64,000 nt of DNA from Phycisphaerales bacterium. Its GTDB lineage: Bacteria > Planctomycetota > Phycisphaerae > Phycisphaerales > UBA1924. Numbering within the stretch: position 1 is the first letter of the stretch; the number at the start of each line of letters is the position of its first letter. The notes under the pieces were generated by a model that saw only the letters and a list, made by a program, of their open reading frames with translations, searched no databases and had not been told where the DNA came from. A program made the position numbers and the translations under genes. The stretch covers positions 1 through 64,000 of the forward strand of contig JARGPA010000005.1 of assembly GCA_029213305.1 (NCBI GenBank), given 5' to 3'. Below are positions 25,603 to 34,144 of the stretch, piece by piece.

Positions 25603-26136
25603 ATGGCGAAGGGTGACAGACCAGAACGGCAAGAACTGATGCCGCACATTGATCCAGAATGGATCAAATCTGCGATACAAAAACCTGAAGAAGAAGAACC
25701 TGAGATTGAGTTTGATCCTGATGACCCAGACTCGGTTTGGATTCTTGGTAATGATCCAGAAGCAAAGTTCTCAAGCATTGCAGATCGAAGAAACCTAATC
25801 CGAAAACAAATGCTCAGCACCGGCGGACAGTTCGTTGTTGGACTGCTCCTCATGTTTGTATCACTCGGACTCACAATCATGGCAATCACAAACCCTGTCC
25901 TAGGTTACATCATCCCAGCATCGATCATCACTCCATTTAGTGTTTGGTATATGCGCGTGCGTTGGCGCCGTTGGTTGGGATCAGCACCTTACTTCTATCG
26001 ACTCATGTCTTCACTTGGAGAAGATGCTGAGAATATCCTAGAAAATCATGAAAACAAGAAACGCGAGAAGTTTGTAAATCAAGTCGGCGATCTCTACGCA
26101 GTGAATACCAAGAAGAAGAAAAAGCGTAAGAAGTAA
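25603..26136 (+). CDS. Unknown membrane protein, two-TM family, copy B
   Basis: 177 residues from ATG 25603, chosen because GAGG at 25593-25596 lies 6 nt upstream; ATG 25591 in the same frame overlaps that site. Acidic N-terminus (EEEEPEIEFDPDDPDS), two TM segments at about 74-96 and 99-117, then RWRRWLGSAPYFYRLMSSL and GEDAENIL, matching copy A almost residue by residue in the tail. It ends in a Lys-rich stretch (KKKKKRKK). The acidic head and basic tail suggest a cytoplasmic tether, but no function is known to me. A terminator follows. Confidence 0.72.
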   Translation: MAKGDRPERQELMPHIDPEWIKSAIQKPEEEEPEIEFDPDDPDSVWILGNDPEAKFSSIADRRNLIRKQMLSTGGQFVVGLLLMFVSLGLTIMAITNPVLGYIIPASIITPFSVWYMRVRWRRWLGSAPYFYRLMSSLGEDAENILENHENKKREKFVNQVGDLYAVNTKKKKKRKK

Positions 26137-26161
26137 AACGAACCACAACGCAAGCTCAATA

Positions 26162-26190
26162 AAAAACACCCACAAAGCGTGGGTGTTTTT
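26162..26190 (+). terminator. Bidirectional terminator between copy B and mdh
   Basis: 12-bp perfect stem AAAAACACCCAC / GTGGGTGTTTTT, 5-nt loop. It is symmetric, so it can end both convergent transcripts. Confidence 0.92.
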
Positions 26191-26226
26191 AAATCGAGAT
26201 GTAAACTTGTATAAACCTGAGTTTGA

Positions 26227-27192
26227 TCATGCAAGTTCTGGGAATCGTTCAGTAACGATTTTGACTAGATCTTCAACATGTGATGCAGATTCGTCAAAGA
26301 GTTTTTGCTCATCATCAGTGAGCTTAAAGTCCACGATCTTCTCAACACCATCTTTGCCGAGCAGTGCTGGCACGCCGACGAACAATCCCTTATGTCCAAA
26401 CTGTCCATCGAGGTATGCTGCAGAAGGGATGATCCGCTTCTTGTCCTTGATGATTGCTTCAGCCATCTGAATCGTTCCAAGCGCAGGTGCGTAGAACGCG
26501 CTCGTTCCCATAAGCTTGACGATTTCGCCGCCGCCAACTTTGGCTCGATCAACACAACTCTGAATTTGCGCTTCTGACAACATATCCGAGACTGGGATCC
26601 CATGAACAGAAGTCAATCGTGGGAATGGAACCATGTCATCGCCATGCCCTCCCAGGAGCATCGCTTGAACATCTTCAACACTCACTCCAAGTTCCCACGC
26701 AATGAACGCACGGTAACGAGCACAATCGAGCGCCCCTGCTTGTCCTACGATTCGGTTGCTTGGGAATCCTGTTGCTTTCCACGCGGTGTACACCATCGCA
26801 TCAAGTGGATTCGACACAAGAATCACGATCGAATCAGGTGCGTGCTCTTTGATATTCTCAGAGACTGATTTTACGATTCGAACATTTGTCTCGATGAGAT
26901 CATCACGACTCATGCCCGGCTTACGCGGGATACCCGCAGTTACGATCACAACATCTGATCCGGCGATGTCCTTGTAATCAAAGGTTCCTTTAAGATTAAC
27001 ATCAAACCCTTCGATTGGTGCACAACAACCCAGATCGATCATTTTGCCGTTCGGCATGTGCTGATCCGGTGCGTCAGGACGAGGGATATCGAGTAAGACG
27101 ATATCGCCGAGTTCTTTTTGGGCCGCCCAATGGGCACATGTCGCGCCGACATTACCTGCGCCGATGATCGAAATTTTTGCTCGCTTTGGCAT
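26227..27192 (-). CDS. mdh: Malate dehydrogenase (LDH-like type)
   Basis: 321 residues from ATG 27192, with AAAGGA about 10 nt upstream; the frame is open to 27270 but the conserved NAD motif (ISIIGAGNVGATCAHWAA) begins right after this Met. It interconverts malate and oxaloacetate with NAD, a TCA cycle step. Motifs: VVIVTAGIPRKPGMSRDDL, whose Arg in the substrate loop indicates malate over lactate; LVSNPLDAMVYTAW; the catalytic LLGGHGDDMVPFPRLT with His. An insertion relative to the shortest forms occurs after LDIPRPDAPDQHMPNGK. Single-gene unit. Confidence 0.95.
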   Translation of the reverse strand: MPKRAKISIIGAGNVGATCAHWAAQKELGDIVLLDIPRPDAPDQHMPNGKMIDLGCCAPIEGFDVNLKGTFDYKDIAGSDVVIVTAGIPRKPGMSRDDLIETNVRIVKSVSENIKEHAPDSIVILVSNPLDAMVYTAWKATGFPSNRIVGQAGALDCARYRAFIAWELGVSVEDVQAMLLGGHGDDMVPFPRLTSVHGIPVSDMLSEAQIQSCVDRAKVGGGEIVKLMGTSAFYAPALGTIQMAEAIIKDKKRIIPSAAYLDGQFGHKGLFVGVPALLGKDGVEKIVDFKLTDDEQKLFDESASHVEDLVKIVTERFPELA

Positions 27193-27327
27193 TGTGATTG
27201 GTCCTTTCAATCGGAAAATCTCATTCAAATAGTGATCCAAACTGCTGGTTTGAAACACGGTTCCCCCCACAGAGAGTTCTCGTGGGTCGGGTCCAAATCA
27301 TAGTCCAAGCATGGATCAATCACGAAT

Positions 27328-28146
27328 TCAGTTACCAGATTCATGCTCAGATTTCGATTCAACTTCAACCCATTCAACCTCGATCGGGTCCATTGGCTTC
27401 TGAATCTTGGGCGGCAACGGCACAGAACAGAGTTCTCCCCCACTCACCACTGGAATTAGCAAAGGCTGACCTGCTTGGAGATCTGCATTGACAGGCACAA
27501 CAATATCGTGCGAAGCCCCGCCTTTGAGGAAGTTGAACTGTCGATATGCCTGACAAATGGGTCGGATGATCTGTGGATGATCTGTGCTCCCGTCACAAGC
27601 GGATAGAAACTTCTGGATCAACTCGATGATATCGTCTTCTGGCTGTCCCCCTGAGTTATTGCGCGCGATCGCAACAGGCGCTCCTTTGAACATCTCAATT
27701 CCTGGGCTCGCGATCAGAACTTCACCAACATATCCAACATCGAGAAGTGCGATACCCAGTTCTGCAGGATGAATCGCGTTGAAACGCTCGGATTCCACAA
27801 TCCATGCGACTCCTTCGTATAACGCTTCTTCCCAAGCTCGTTTTGCGTCTTCAACAAGCTCAATGATTGATTCAGGCATCGGTTCGGCGCGCCAGATCTG
27901 ATTGAGCTCCGCAACATTCGATTTAATATTGAGCTCAGACTTATCCATTGCCAAAGGCCGTTCTTCGAAATCGACCTTATGGATCTCGCTGAGTGCCATC
28001 GCAAGCGCGTGGAGTGAAATCGTAGGAGCAACTGAATCCCTCCAGCGTTGCCCTTGCTCATCTTTGGGGAGTGCGACCGCGGTTTGAGCGAACTGAATCC
28101 AACCGCTCAGAAGTGTTGACCATGAAATTGTGTCTTCGTTGTTCAT
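27328..28146 (-). CDS. Conserved hypothetical protein coupled to a CPBP protease gene
   Basis: 272 residues, no signal or TM segment, acidic. I do not recognise it. Visible: a helical N-terminal half (SWSTLLSGWIQFAQTAVAL; SIIELVEDAKRAWEEALYEGVAW) and a mixed C-terminal half with ASHDIVVPVNADLQAGQPLLIPVVSGGELCSVPLPP. Its ATG overlaps the stop of the upstream CPBP gene by 4 bp (ATGA), so the two are translated together and probably act in one process. Confidence 0.68.
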   Translation of the reverse strand: MNNEDTISWSTLLSGWIQFAQTAVALPKDEQGQRWRDSVAPTISLHALAMALSEIHKVDFEERPLAMDKSELNIKSNVAELNQIWRAEPMPESIIELVEDAKRAWEEALYEGVAWIVESERFNAIHPAELGIALLDVGYVGEVLIASPGIEMFKGAPVAIARNNSGGQPEDDIIELIQKFLSACDGSTDHPQIIRPICQAYRQFNFLKGGASHDIVVPVNADLQAGQPLLIPVVSGGELCSVPLPPKIQKPMDPIEVEWVEVESKSEHESGN

Positions 28147-28973
28147 CCATCGATGGTAGACGCGCTCGCGTGAGTTGGAGGCCTGAGAACTCCGCGAAAG
28201 ACTACAAAGTAGATTGCAAGGCCAACCGCGAGTATCCGAGAGATTGTTGCGCCCCAGTTACCCATCGATGAACTGGTCAGATCAAACAAGTCCCACCATA
28301 GATTCATAGACGCATGGAGCAAGATCACAATCCAGAGATTCCAGTTTGCTCGTTCGTAGAGCCATGCGTAGAACAATCCCCCCAATGCGATCATCCCGAT
28401 CCAACCAATCGCATCTCCGAGAGGTTGTGATCTAACCGATGCGCTAATTAGATGTGCTAATCCAAAGAGTACCCCTGTCAAGATCGCGGATGTCCAGAGT
28501 TTAAACCGAAGCACTTGCATCATTAACCCGAATGCAAATGCTCGATAGAAAACCTCTTCTGTGAACCCGGGTAATAGAGTTGAATAGATCAGTTCATGAT
28601 TAACGACATTCTTCGTGCAAATCAATCCGAGCAATAACATCGGGATCGAGCATAGAAATCCAATCAGCGCCCCTTTGAATCCTTGTTTCCACCCGACCAA
28701 CAAACCCATTGTCGGCCGATTCTGGTTGTATCTCTGAGTACATAAATAAGAGACTAATCCCCATCCGATGAGAACGAGCACCATACGAAACGCAGGATGC
28801 ACAATGTATTGTAAATCCCTAGGCCAGCTTGCTCGTTCAGCGCGATACCAAGTCTGATTGTTGAGGATCATCGGAATCACAATCCCTGCGATGAATAAAC
28901 CAAAGATGATCAGACTCAACCAAAGCTTCTTCTTTGGATGACCCTCCATCTGTTCTAAGTTCGGTTCATTCAT
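28143..28973 (-). CDS. CPBP family intramembrane metalloprotease
   Basis: 276 residues with about seven hydrophobic segments. The abortive-infection/CAAX (CPBP) signature is present: FTEEVFYRAFAFGLMMQ (EExxxR glutamates), FGLAHLISASV, and LLHASMNLWWDLF (HxxxN). Members cleave or process prenylated proteins, bacteriocins or membrane regulators; the substrate here is unknown. First gene of a two-gene unit (ATGA overlap with the next). A strong terminator and a structured non-coding region lie upstream. Confidence 0.9.
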   Translation of the reverse strand: MNEPNLEQMEGHPKKKLWLSLIIFGLFIAGIVIPMILNNQTWYRAERASWPRDLQYIVHPAFRMVLVLIGWGLVSYLCTQRYNQNRPTMGLLVGWKQGFKGALIGFLCSIPMLLLGLICTKNVVNHELIYSTLLPGFTEEVFYRAFAFGLMMQVLRFKLWTSAILTGVLFGLAHLISASVRSQPLGDAIGWIGMIALGGLFYAWLYERANWNLWIVILLHASMNLWWDLFDLTSSSMGNWGATISRILAVGLAIYFVVFRGVLRPPTHASASTIDG

Positions 28974-29034
28974 CTATTAAATCATAATGCAGAATCGGGT
29001 TCGATGTGATCACAGTCAAATCATATTCATTAAA

Positions 29035-29074
29035 CTAAAAAATCCCCCGAGCCGTGGTGGGCATGCTCGGGGGA
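29035..29074 (-). terminator. Intrinsic terminator about 460 bp downstream of nrdJ
   Basis: 10-bp perfect stem TCCCCCGAGC (29043-29052) / GCTCGGGGGA (29065-29074), 12-nt loop, followed on the minus strand by TTTTTTAG. It lies 60-100 bp upstream of the CPBP gene in the same direction, so it ends either the nrdJ transcript, a separate RNA, or acts as an attenuator. Confidence 0.9.
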
Positions 29075-29532
29075 GGGAGGCGAAAGATCAAGGACTCATG
29101 GGCAGGGATGGTGCCGCCTCGATCTCCGCTGGGTGGGATCTACAGTTTTAGGAATAGTTCACGATCCTCAACAAGCAATTGCTCATCTACTCCATATCAC
29201 AAACCCATCTATTGTCTCACAATCTCGGTAACGGCTCACTCAGAATCGAATGACATGCTCATCTTGGAGTATCCGGGTTCTTCATGACTCCATAGCGACA
29301 TGCGCCTTGCAAGAATCACCCGGACGGTTCACTGAAAGGATCAATCCATGACCCATACTCCAGCAGCGTTCATTCCGTTTGTTTGCTGACCGTCTCCTTC
29401 AATGCGTTCAATTTGCACATCAAACTGATTTGATGTTTGCCGCTACCGATTAATGATTGTGAAACTATCCATCTTCGTGCGATCCGACCTGACTTGTTCT
29501 CACAACCCAGGCCGGATGCACATAACTCAAAC
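29075..29532 (-). ncRNA. Candidate structured non-coding RNA or long 3' UTR after nrdJ
   Basis: 458 bp without a credible gene, ending in a strong terminator. On the minus strand it contains, in order: a 16-position hairpin at 29482-29517 with one mismatch, two G-U pairs and a GAGA (GNRA) tetraloop; an 8-bp perfect hairpin with a 4-nt loop at 29417-29436 (ACATCAAA / TTTGATGT); a 7-bp pairing TCCGGGT / ACCCGGA around 29272-29322; and GAGGCG / CGCCTC just before the terminator. I could not match it to RNase P RNA, tmRNA, SRP RNA or 6S RNA. Whether it is a separate RNA is inference. Confidence 0.35.
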
Positions 29533-32500
29533 TCAACTGCACCCTAATGAGTTACCACAGTTGAGGCATTTATAGCAAGTGCCCGAACGAACCGTGATCG
29601 TTCCACACACATCACAAGGAGGAGCATCTCCAGATGATTCCAACGCCATCGAGAGTGTTGCACTCGACGAAGTCTTCGTGTGAGTTTGGGTTGCTTGAAC
29701 CTTTGTGTTGCTACCTGTCTTGATCGCAGTTTCTGAAACATGTGTCTCAGTCATAACTTGATCTTTCACTTCGATCACACGATCATTCGATTTCTCATCT
29801 GTCTGGGTAATCCGTCGAGTGATCACAGTTGGTTCTTCGATCTTTTTCACACTCTCAGGGCGCTTTGGCGCGTTTGCCTCACGGTACCCTTCGATGAACT
29901 CCATCCCGAGCCAACGGAAGATGTAATCTACCAAGCTCTTGGCAAACGGGATATCACGATTTGTTGTCATCCCAGATGGTTCAAATCTTTGATGTGTGAA
30001 CTTCTTAACCAAACTCTCGAGCGGGACTCCGTATTGGAGCGCCACTGATGTTGAGGTTCCCAATGAGTCCATCAAACCACCAATTGTTGAACCTTCCTTT
30101 GCCATCGTGATGAAGAGCTCGCCGGGCATGCCGTCGTCGTATATACCACAAGTGAGATACCCTTCATGACCTGCGACATTGAACTTGTGCGTGATTGATC
30201 GACGAGTATCTGCGAGTCTTCTTCGCATTGGTCGATGAACAATTTCAACCTCTTTCTTGATCACGATCCGAACATTTTCATTCCCGACTGCGTCTGCAAG
30301 TTCGACGACATCGTCACCGATTTCATCGAGGGCTGCAACCATTTCAAGATCATCAACGACAACTTCATCATCAATCTCGTTCTCAGTATCACTCTTTGCA
30401 TTGAGAGGCTGACTCAACTTGCATCCATCACGATAGAGCGCGTTGGCCTTGAGCCCAAGTTCCCAACTCAAGCGATACGCATCTTGAATATCGGTAACTG
30501 ATGCATCGTGTGGAAGATTGATCGTCTTGGAGATCGCACCTGAGATAAATGGTTGAGCAGCTGCCATCATCCGGATGTGTCCGCCTGCGATAATCGAACG
30601 CGTGCCGATATTGCCACAAGTACTTGCACAATCAAACACTGGTAGATGTTCATCGTTAAGATGTGGTGCACCTTCTATTGTTTGAGTTCCACAAACGAAC
30701 TGGTTAAGTTCATTAATCTGAGCATTGGTAAGCCCAAGGAACTTGAGTGCATTAAACGCAGGATCATTCTTTGCAGTTTCAGGATCTGCACCGATCCGGA
30801 CAAGCGCTTCATCTCCTAGATTCCAAGCACTGAATGCGAATCCAAGCTCAAAGACACCTGGGAGTTGATCTGTGATTTTCTGAATATCTACATCGCTTAG
30901 ACCGTGCTCTGCAAGCCAACTCGCTAAGGACAGCCCGTCACCATCTTCAACACCCTTTGGCATTGGAACATGAAGATTCAGTGTACCCAAGATGTATTGA
31001 ATCATCTCCCGCCGTTGATCTTCCTCATAACCGAGTGATTGCAGCGCTGGATCAATTGATGCATTTGCGATTTTGAAGTATCCGCCGCCTGCGAGTTTCT
31101 TGAACTTCACGAGCGCGAAATCCGGTTCAACCCCAGTTGTATCACAATCCATCAACAATCCGATCGTCCCTGTTGGCGCGATCACTGTTGTTTGAGCATT
31201 ACGGTATCCGTGTTCCTCACCAAGATGGAGCGCGTCGTCCCAAGCAACCGTTGCGCGATGGAGTAGATCCATTGCGTTCCCGAGAGGGACGCCGTGATCA
31301 CGAATGAGTTCGTGATTGATCGGAACTGGAGTAATTGTCAGATCTTCATATTCCCCACTATCGCGAGCGACTCCCATCGCTGCTCTGCGATGGTTGCGGA
31401 TCACTCGAAGCATATTGTCCTTCTCAGGTTCGTATCCTGGGAATGGACCATGCTCTTTCGCCATCAACGCACTCATTCGATAACTGCGTCCAGTCATGAT
31501 CGCAGACAAGCAACCACAGATCGCGGTTCCCTGTTCTGAGTCGTAAGGAATACCCGCTTGCATTAACATTGCGCCAAGGTTCGCATACCCAAGACCAGTC
31601 GTGCGATAGGTATAACTGAGTTCTGCGATTTCCTTCGACGGGAATGCAGCCATCAGGACACTGATTTCGAGAACCATTGTCCAAAGATCAACGCCGTGCT
31701 CGAAGCCTTCGATATCAAACTCGCGTGATTGCGCGTCGTAGAACTTGAGAACATTAAGCGACGCAAGATTACACGCAGTATTGTCGAGGAACATGTATTC
31801 ACTACACGGATTCGACGCATTGATCCGTCCTGCGTTTGGACATGTGTGCCATGCGTTGATCGTGGTGTCGTATTGAACACCCGGATCTGCACATCTCCAT
31901 GCAGCGTATGCGATGTCGTCCCAGAGCTTGCTTGCATCAACGGTTGTTGCGACTTCACCTGTGGTACGGAAACGGGTGTTCCATTCGTCGCCTGCTTCGA
32001 CAGCGTGGAAGAATGAGTCCGGAATTCGGACTGAGTTATTGGAGTTTTGTCCTGCAACGGTGCTGTATGCTTCGCCGTTGAAATCGTAATCGAGTTTCAA
32101 ACCTAAGCGAGCAGCGGTTTCGCCGACAGTTTCTGTATCAAGATCCGAAGTCTTTTCATTCGCGATGGCTTTCATGCCTTCAACTAATGCAGCCACCTTG
32201 ATCTCTTCGCGGACTTTCCAGTTCACGAACTCTTCGATATCTGGATGATCCATATCAAGACAGACCATCTTCGCTGCTCGGCGTGTTGTCCCGCCTGACT
32301 TGATTGCACCTGCGGCTCTGTCACCGATCTTCAACCACGACATGAGTCCTGATGAGTTTCCACCACCGGAAAGTAGCTCATTTGCAGCGCGAAGATTCGA
32401 GAAGTTCGTCCCTGTTCCTGATCCGTACTTGAACAAGCGAGCTTCGCGTTGCCAGAGATCCATGATCCCGCCTTCATTGACGAGGGAATCATCGATCGAC

Positions 32501-33075
32501 TGAATAAAGCAAGCGTGAGGCTGCGGATGTGAGTACGCATTATCTGCAAGCTCAGGCAATCCGGTGCTTGGACTCACGATCCAGTGTCCTTGCGCCGGAC
32601 CGCTGATTCCGTAGGCCCAGTTCAAACCAGTATTAAACCATTGCGGCGAGTTTGGAGCGCACATCTGATGAATCAGCATGTACACAAGTTCATCATAAAA
32701 CGCCGTCGCGTCTTCTGCAGTATCAAAGTAATCGTGAGTCTCTCCCCAGTGCTTCCAACACCCTGCGAGACGATGAATTACCTGACGAGCAGATCGCTCA
32801 GGTCCCATCTGGACTGATCCATCGTCACTCTTGAGTTGATCGCTTTCCCCAGGGAGTGCGAACTTACTCTCAAGTTGTGGAACCCCCGCTTTGCGGAAAT
32901 ATTTACTGACCATGATGTCAGTCGCGAGCTGCGAGAATCCGACAGGGACTTCTGCATCTGGCATTTCAAAGACAACCGAACCGTCCGGGTTCGTGATTCG
33001 ACTCGATCGCGTAGTCCATTCTGAGGATGCGAACGGGTCAGTACCTTCCGTGGTGAATCGACGAGTAATTTTCAT
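29533..33075 (-). CDS. nrdJ: Vitamin B12-dependent (class II) ribonucleotide reductase
   Basis: 1180 residues, the long class II form. It reduces ribonucleotides to deoxyribonucleotides using adenosylcobalamin, without oxygen dependence. Motifs: N-terminal FSQLATDIMVSKYFRKAG; the central barrel with SGGGNSSGLMSW, SNPCSEYMFLDNTACNLASLN (active-site Cys and Asn-Cys-Ser-Glu loop) and IAPTGTIGLLMDCDTTGVEP; and a C-terminal zinc ribbon with redox cysteines CDVCGTITVRSGTCYKCLNC. An extra about 100 residues before the ribbon are Thr/Ser-rich. No cobalamin riboswitch is seen in the 90 bp upstream. dcd lies close by on the same strand. Confidence 0.96.
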   Translation of the reverse strand: MKITRRFTTEGTDPFASSEWTTRSSRITNPDGSVVFEMPDAEVPVGFSQLATDIMVSKYFRKAGVPQLESKFALPGESDQLKSDDGSVQMGPERSARQVIHRLAGCWKHWGETHDYFDTAEDATAFYDELVYMLIHQMCAPNSPQWFNTGLNWAYGISGPAQGHWIVSPSTGLPELADNAYSHPQPHACFIQSIDDSLVNEGGIMDLWQREARLFKYGSGTGTNFSNLRAANELLSGGGNSSGLMSWLKIGDRAAGAIKSGGTTRRAAKMVCLDMDHPDIEEFVNWKVREEIKVAALVEGMKAIANEKTSDLDTETVGETAARLGLKLDYDFNGEAYSTVAGQNSNNSVRIPDSFFHAVEAGDEWNTRFRTTGEVATTVDASKLWDDIAYAAWRCADPGVQYDTTINAWHTCPNAGRINASNPCSEYMFLDNTACNLASLNVLKFYDAQSREFDIEGFEHGVDLWTMVLEISVLMAAFPSKEIAELSYTYRTTGLGYANLGAMLMQAGIPYDSEQGTAICGCLSAIMTGRSYRMSALMAKEHGPFPGYEPEKDNMLRVIRNHRRAAMGVARDSGEYEDLTITPVPINHELIRDHGVPLGNAMDLLHRATVAWDDALHLGEEHGYRNAQTTVIAPTGTIGLLMDCDTTGVEPDFALVKFKKLAGGGYFKIANASIDPALQSLGYEEDQRREMIQYILGTLNLHVPMPKGVEDGDGLSLASWLAEHGLSDVDIQKITDQLPGVFELGFAFSAWNLGDEALVRIGADPETAKNDPAFNALKFLGLTNAQINELNQFVCGTQTIEGAPHLNDEHLPVFDCASTCGNIGTRSIIAGGHIRMMAAAQPFISGAISKTINLPHDASVTDIQDAYRLSWELGLKANALYRDGCKLSQPLNAKSDTENEIDDEVVVDDLEMVAALDEIGDDVVELADAVGNENVRIVIKKEVEIVHRPMRRRLADTRRSITHKFNVAGHEGYLTCGIYDDGMPGELFITMAKEGSTIGGLMDSLGTSTSVALQYGVPLESLVKKFTHQRFEPSGMTTNRDIPFAKSLVDYIFRWLGMEFIEGYREANAPKRPESVKKIEEPTVITRRITQTDEKSNDRVIEVKDQVMTETHVSETAIKTGSNTKVQATQTHTKTSSSATLSMALESSGDAPPCDVCGTITVRSGTCYKCLNCGNSLGCS

Positions 33076-33166
33076 GTGCCTTCAGCCTTCATTAGGGTGC
33101 GTTGAATACATTTTCAATGCGAGATTCAAGACTTATTCTCGCTTGGATAAATATCGAAATACAATT

Positions 33167-33520
33167 TTAACTATCTGACCAAACAGCGAACTCGTTGCCG
33201 CTCGGTTCTTCGAAATGAAACCTTCTGCCGCCTGGGAATGAGAAGATTTGTTTTACAATCTTTCCCCCAGCTTTTACAATCTCTTGTTCAGTTTGTTCAA
33301 GGTTCTCGCTATAAAAAACGACGAGAGCTCCTCCGTTTGATGTCTTTGTGGATTTCTCTGAGTTGAAGAATCCACCATCCATTCCATCAGTTGAGAATGC
33401 GGTGTAATCTGGTCCGTAATCTTCAAATGACCAATCAAAGACAGTCATAAAAAACGCTTTTGTAGATTCGATGCTTTTAGCAGCAAACTCTAAGTAGTTT
33501 ATTGATTTATGAATAGTCAT
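33167..33520 (-). CDS. VOC (glyoxalase/bleomycin-resistance fold) family protein
   Basis: 117 residues, one VOC domain: INYLEFAAKSIESTKAFFMTVFDWSFEDYG, then VVFYSENLEQTEQEIVKAGGKIV and FHFEEPSGNEFAVWSDS. The final metal-ligand-type Glu-Pro-x-Gly-Asn segment is intact. Such proteins are small metal enzymes or binding proteins with very diverse substrates, which cannot be told from sequence. It lies between nrdJ and dcd in the same direction with about 90 and 50 bp gaps. Confidence 0.85.
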   Translation of the reverse strand: MTIHKSINYLEFAAKSIESTKAFFMTVFDWSFEDYGPDYTAFSTDGMDGGFFNSEKSTKTSNGGALVVFYSENLEQTEQEIVKAGGKIVKQIFSFPGGRRFHFEEPSGNEFAVWSDS

Positions 33521-33571
33521 TACACGAACTCACAACTGCTGCGTCAACACAATAAAACATCATCCGAAATA

Positions 33572-34144
33572 TCAATCAACCTTTGGTAGTGTCAGACCAC
33601 CCTGGTCTTGGTACTTGCCTGATTTGTCAGCGTAACTCTGCGCACAGATCTGATCGCCTTTGAGGAAGATGAACTGTGCAACCCCTTCGTTGGCGTAGAT
33701 CTTCGCAGGCAATGGAGTCGTGTTTGAAATTTCGAGCGTGACTTTCCCTCTCCACTCTGGTTCGAGTGGAGTGACATTCACAATCAACCCGCAACGGGCA
33801 TAGGTAGACTTACCTACGCACAACACCAAGATATCGCGTGGGATATCGAACCATTCAACTGTTTCACAAAGCGCAAATGAGTTAGGCGGGATGATGACAT
33901 GATCACTCCCAACTTCAGCAGTATCGACTGTGATCATCAGATCATCAGTAAAGTTCTTTGGATCAACGACGGTGATCCCACCAGTTGGAGGGGTTGGGGT
34001 AAAGATCTTGAAGACTGTCCCCACTCGCACATCGTATCCGTATGAAGAAACGCCATAGGAGATGGTTCCATCACGCTTGATGGCCTTCTCAAATGGTTTG
34101 ATATCTATGAGTTGTTCGATTTGTGTGTCGCAAAGAACTGGCAC
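33572..34144 (-). CDS. dcd: dCTP deaminase
   Basis: 190 residues from GTG 34144. The upstream ATG at 34156 is part of ATGGAG, whose GGAG lies 6 nt before the GTG, so the GTG start is preferred; the length then matches the family (about 190). It deaminates dCTP to dUTP on the route to dTTP. Motifs: [10 protein letters not shown], the catalytic region [22 protein letters not shown] with Glu, [24 protein letters not shown], and the C-terminal lid [14 protein letters not shown]. The lid resembles forms that act as deaminases; a bifunctional DCD-DUT role cannot be excluded. It sits near nrdJ, consistent with deoxynucleotide supply. Confidence 0.92.
   Translation of the reverse strand: MPVLCDTQIEQLIDIKPFEKAIKRDGTISYGVSSYGYDVRVGTVFKIFTPTPPTGGITVVDPKNFTDDLMITVDTAEVGSDHVIIPPNSFALCETVEWFDIPRDILVLCVGKSTYARCGLIVNVTPLEPEWRGKVTLEISNTTPLPAKIYANEGVAQFIFLKGDQICAQSYADKSGKYQDQGGLTLPKVD

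Noticed and set aside
29085-29120. A stretch on the + strand resembling part of RNase P RNA (GGGCAGGGATGGTGCC)
   Set aside because: The neighbouring conserved blocks (GAGGAAAGTCC and the 3' AGA.ACCCGGCTTA region) are missing, so the similarity is by chance.
33076-33166. Cobalamin riboswitch for nrdJ
   Set aside because: The gap is only about 90 bp and lacks the conserved B12 box.
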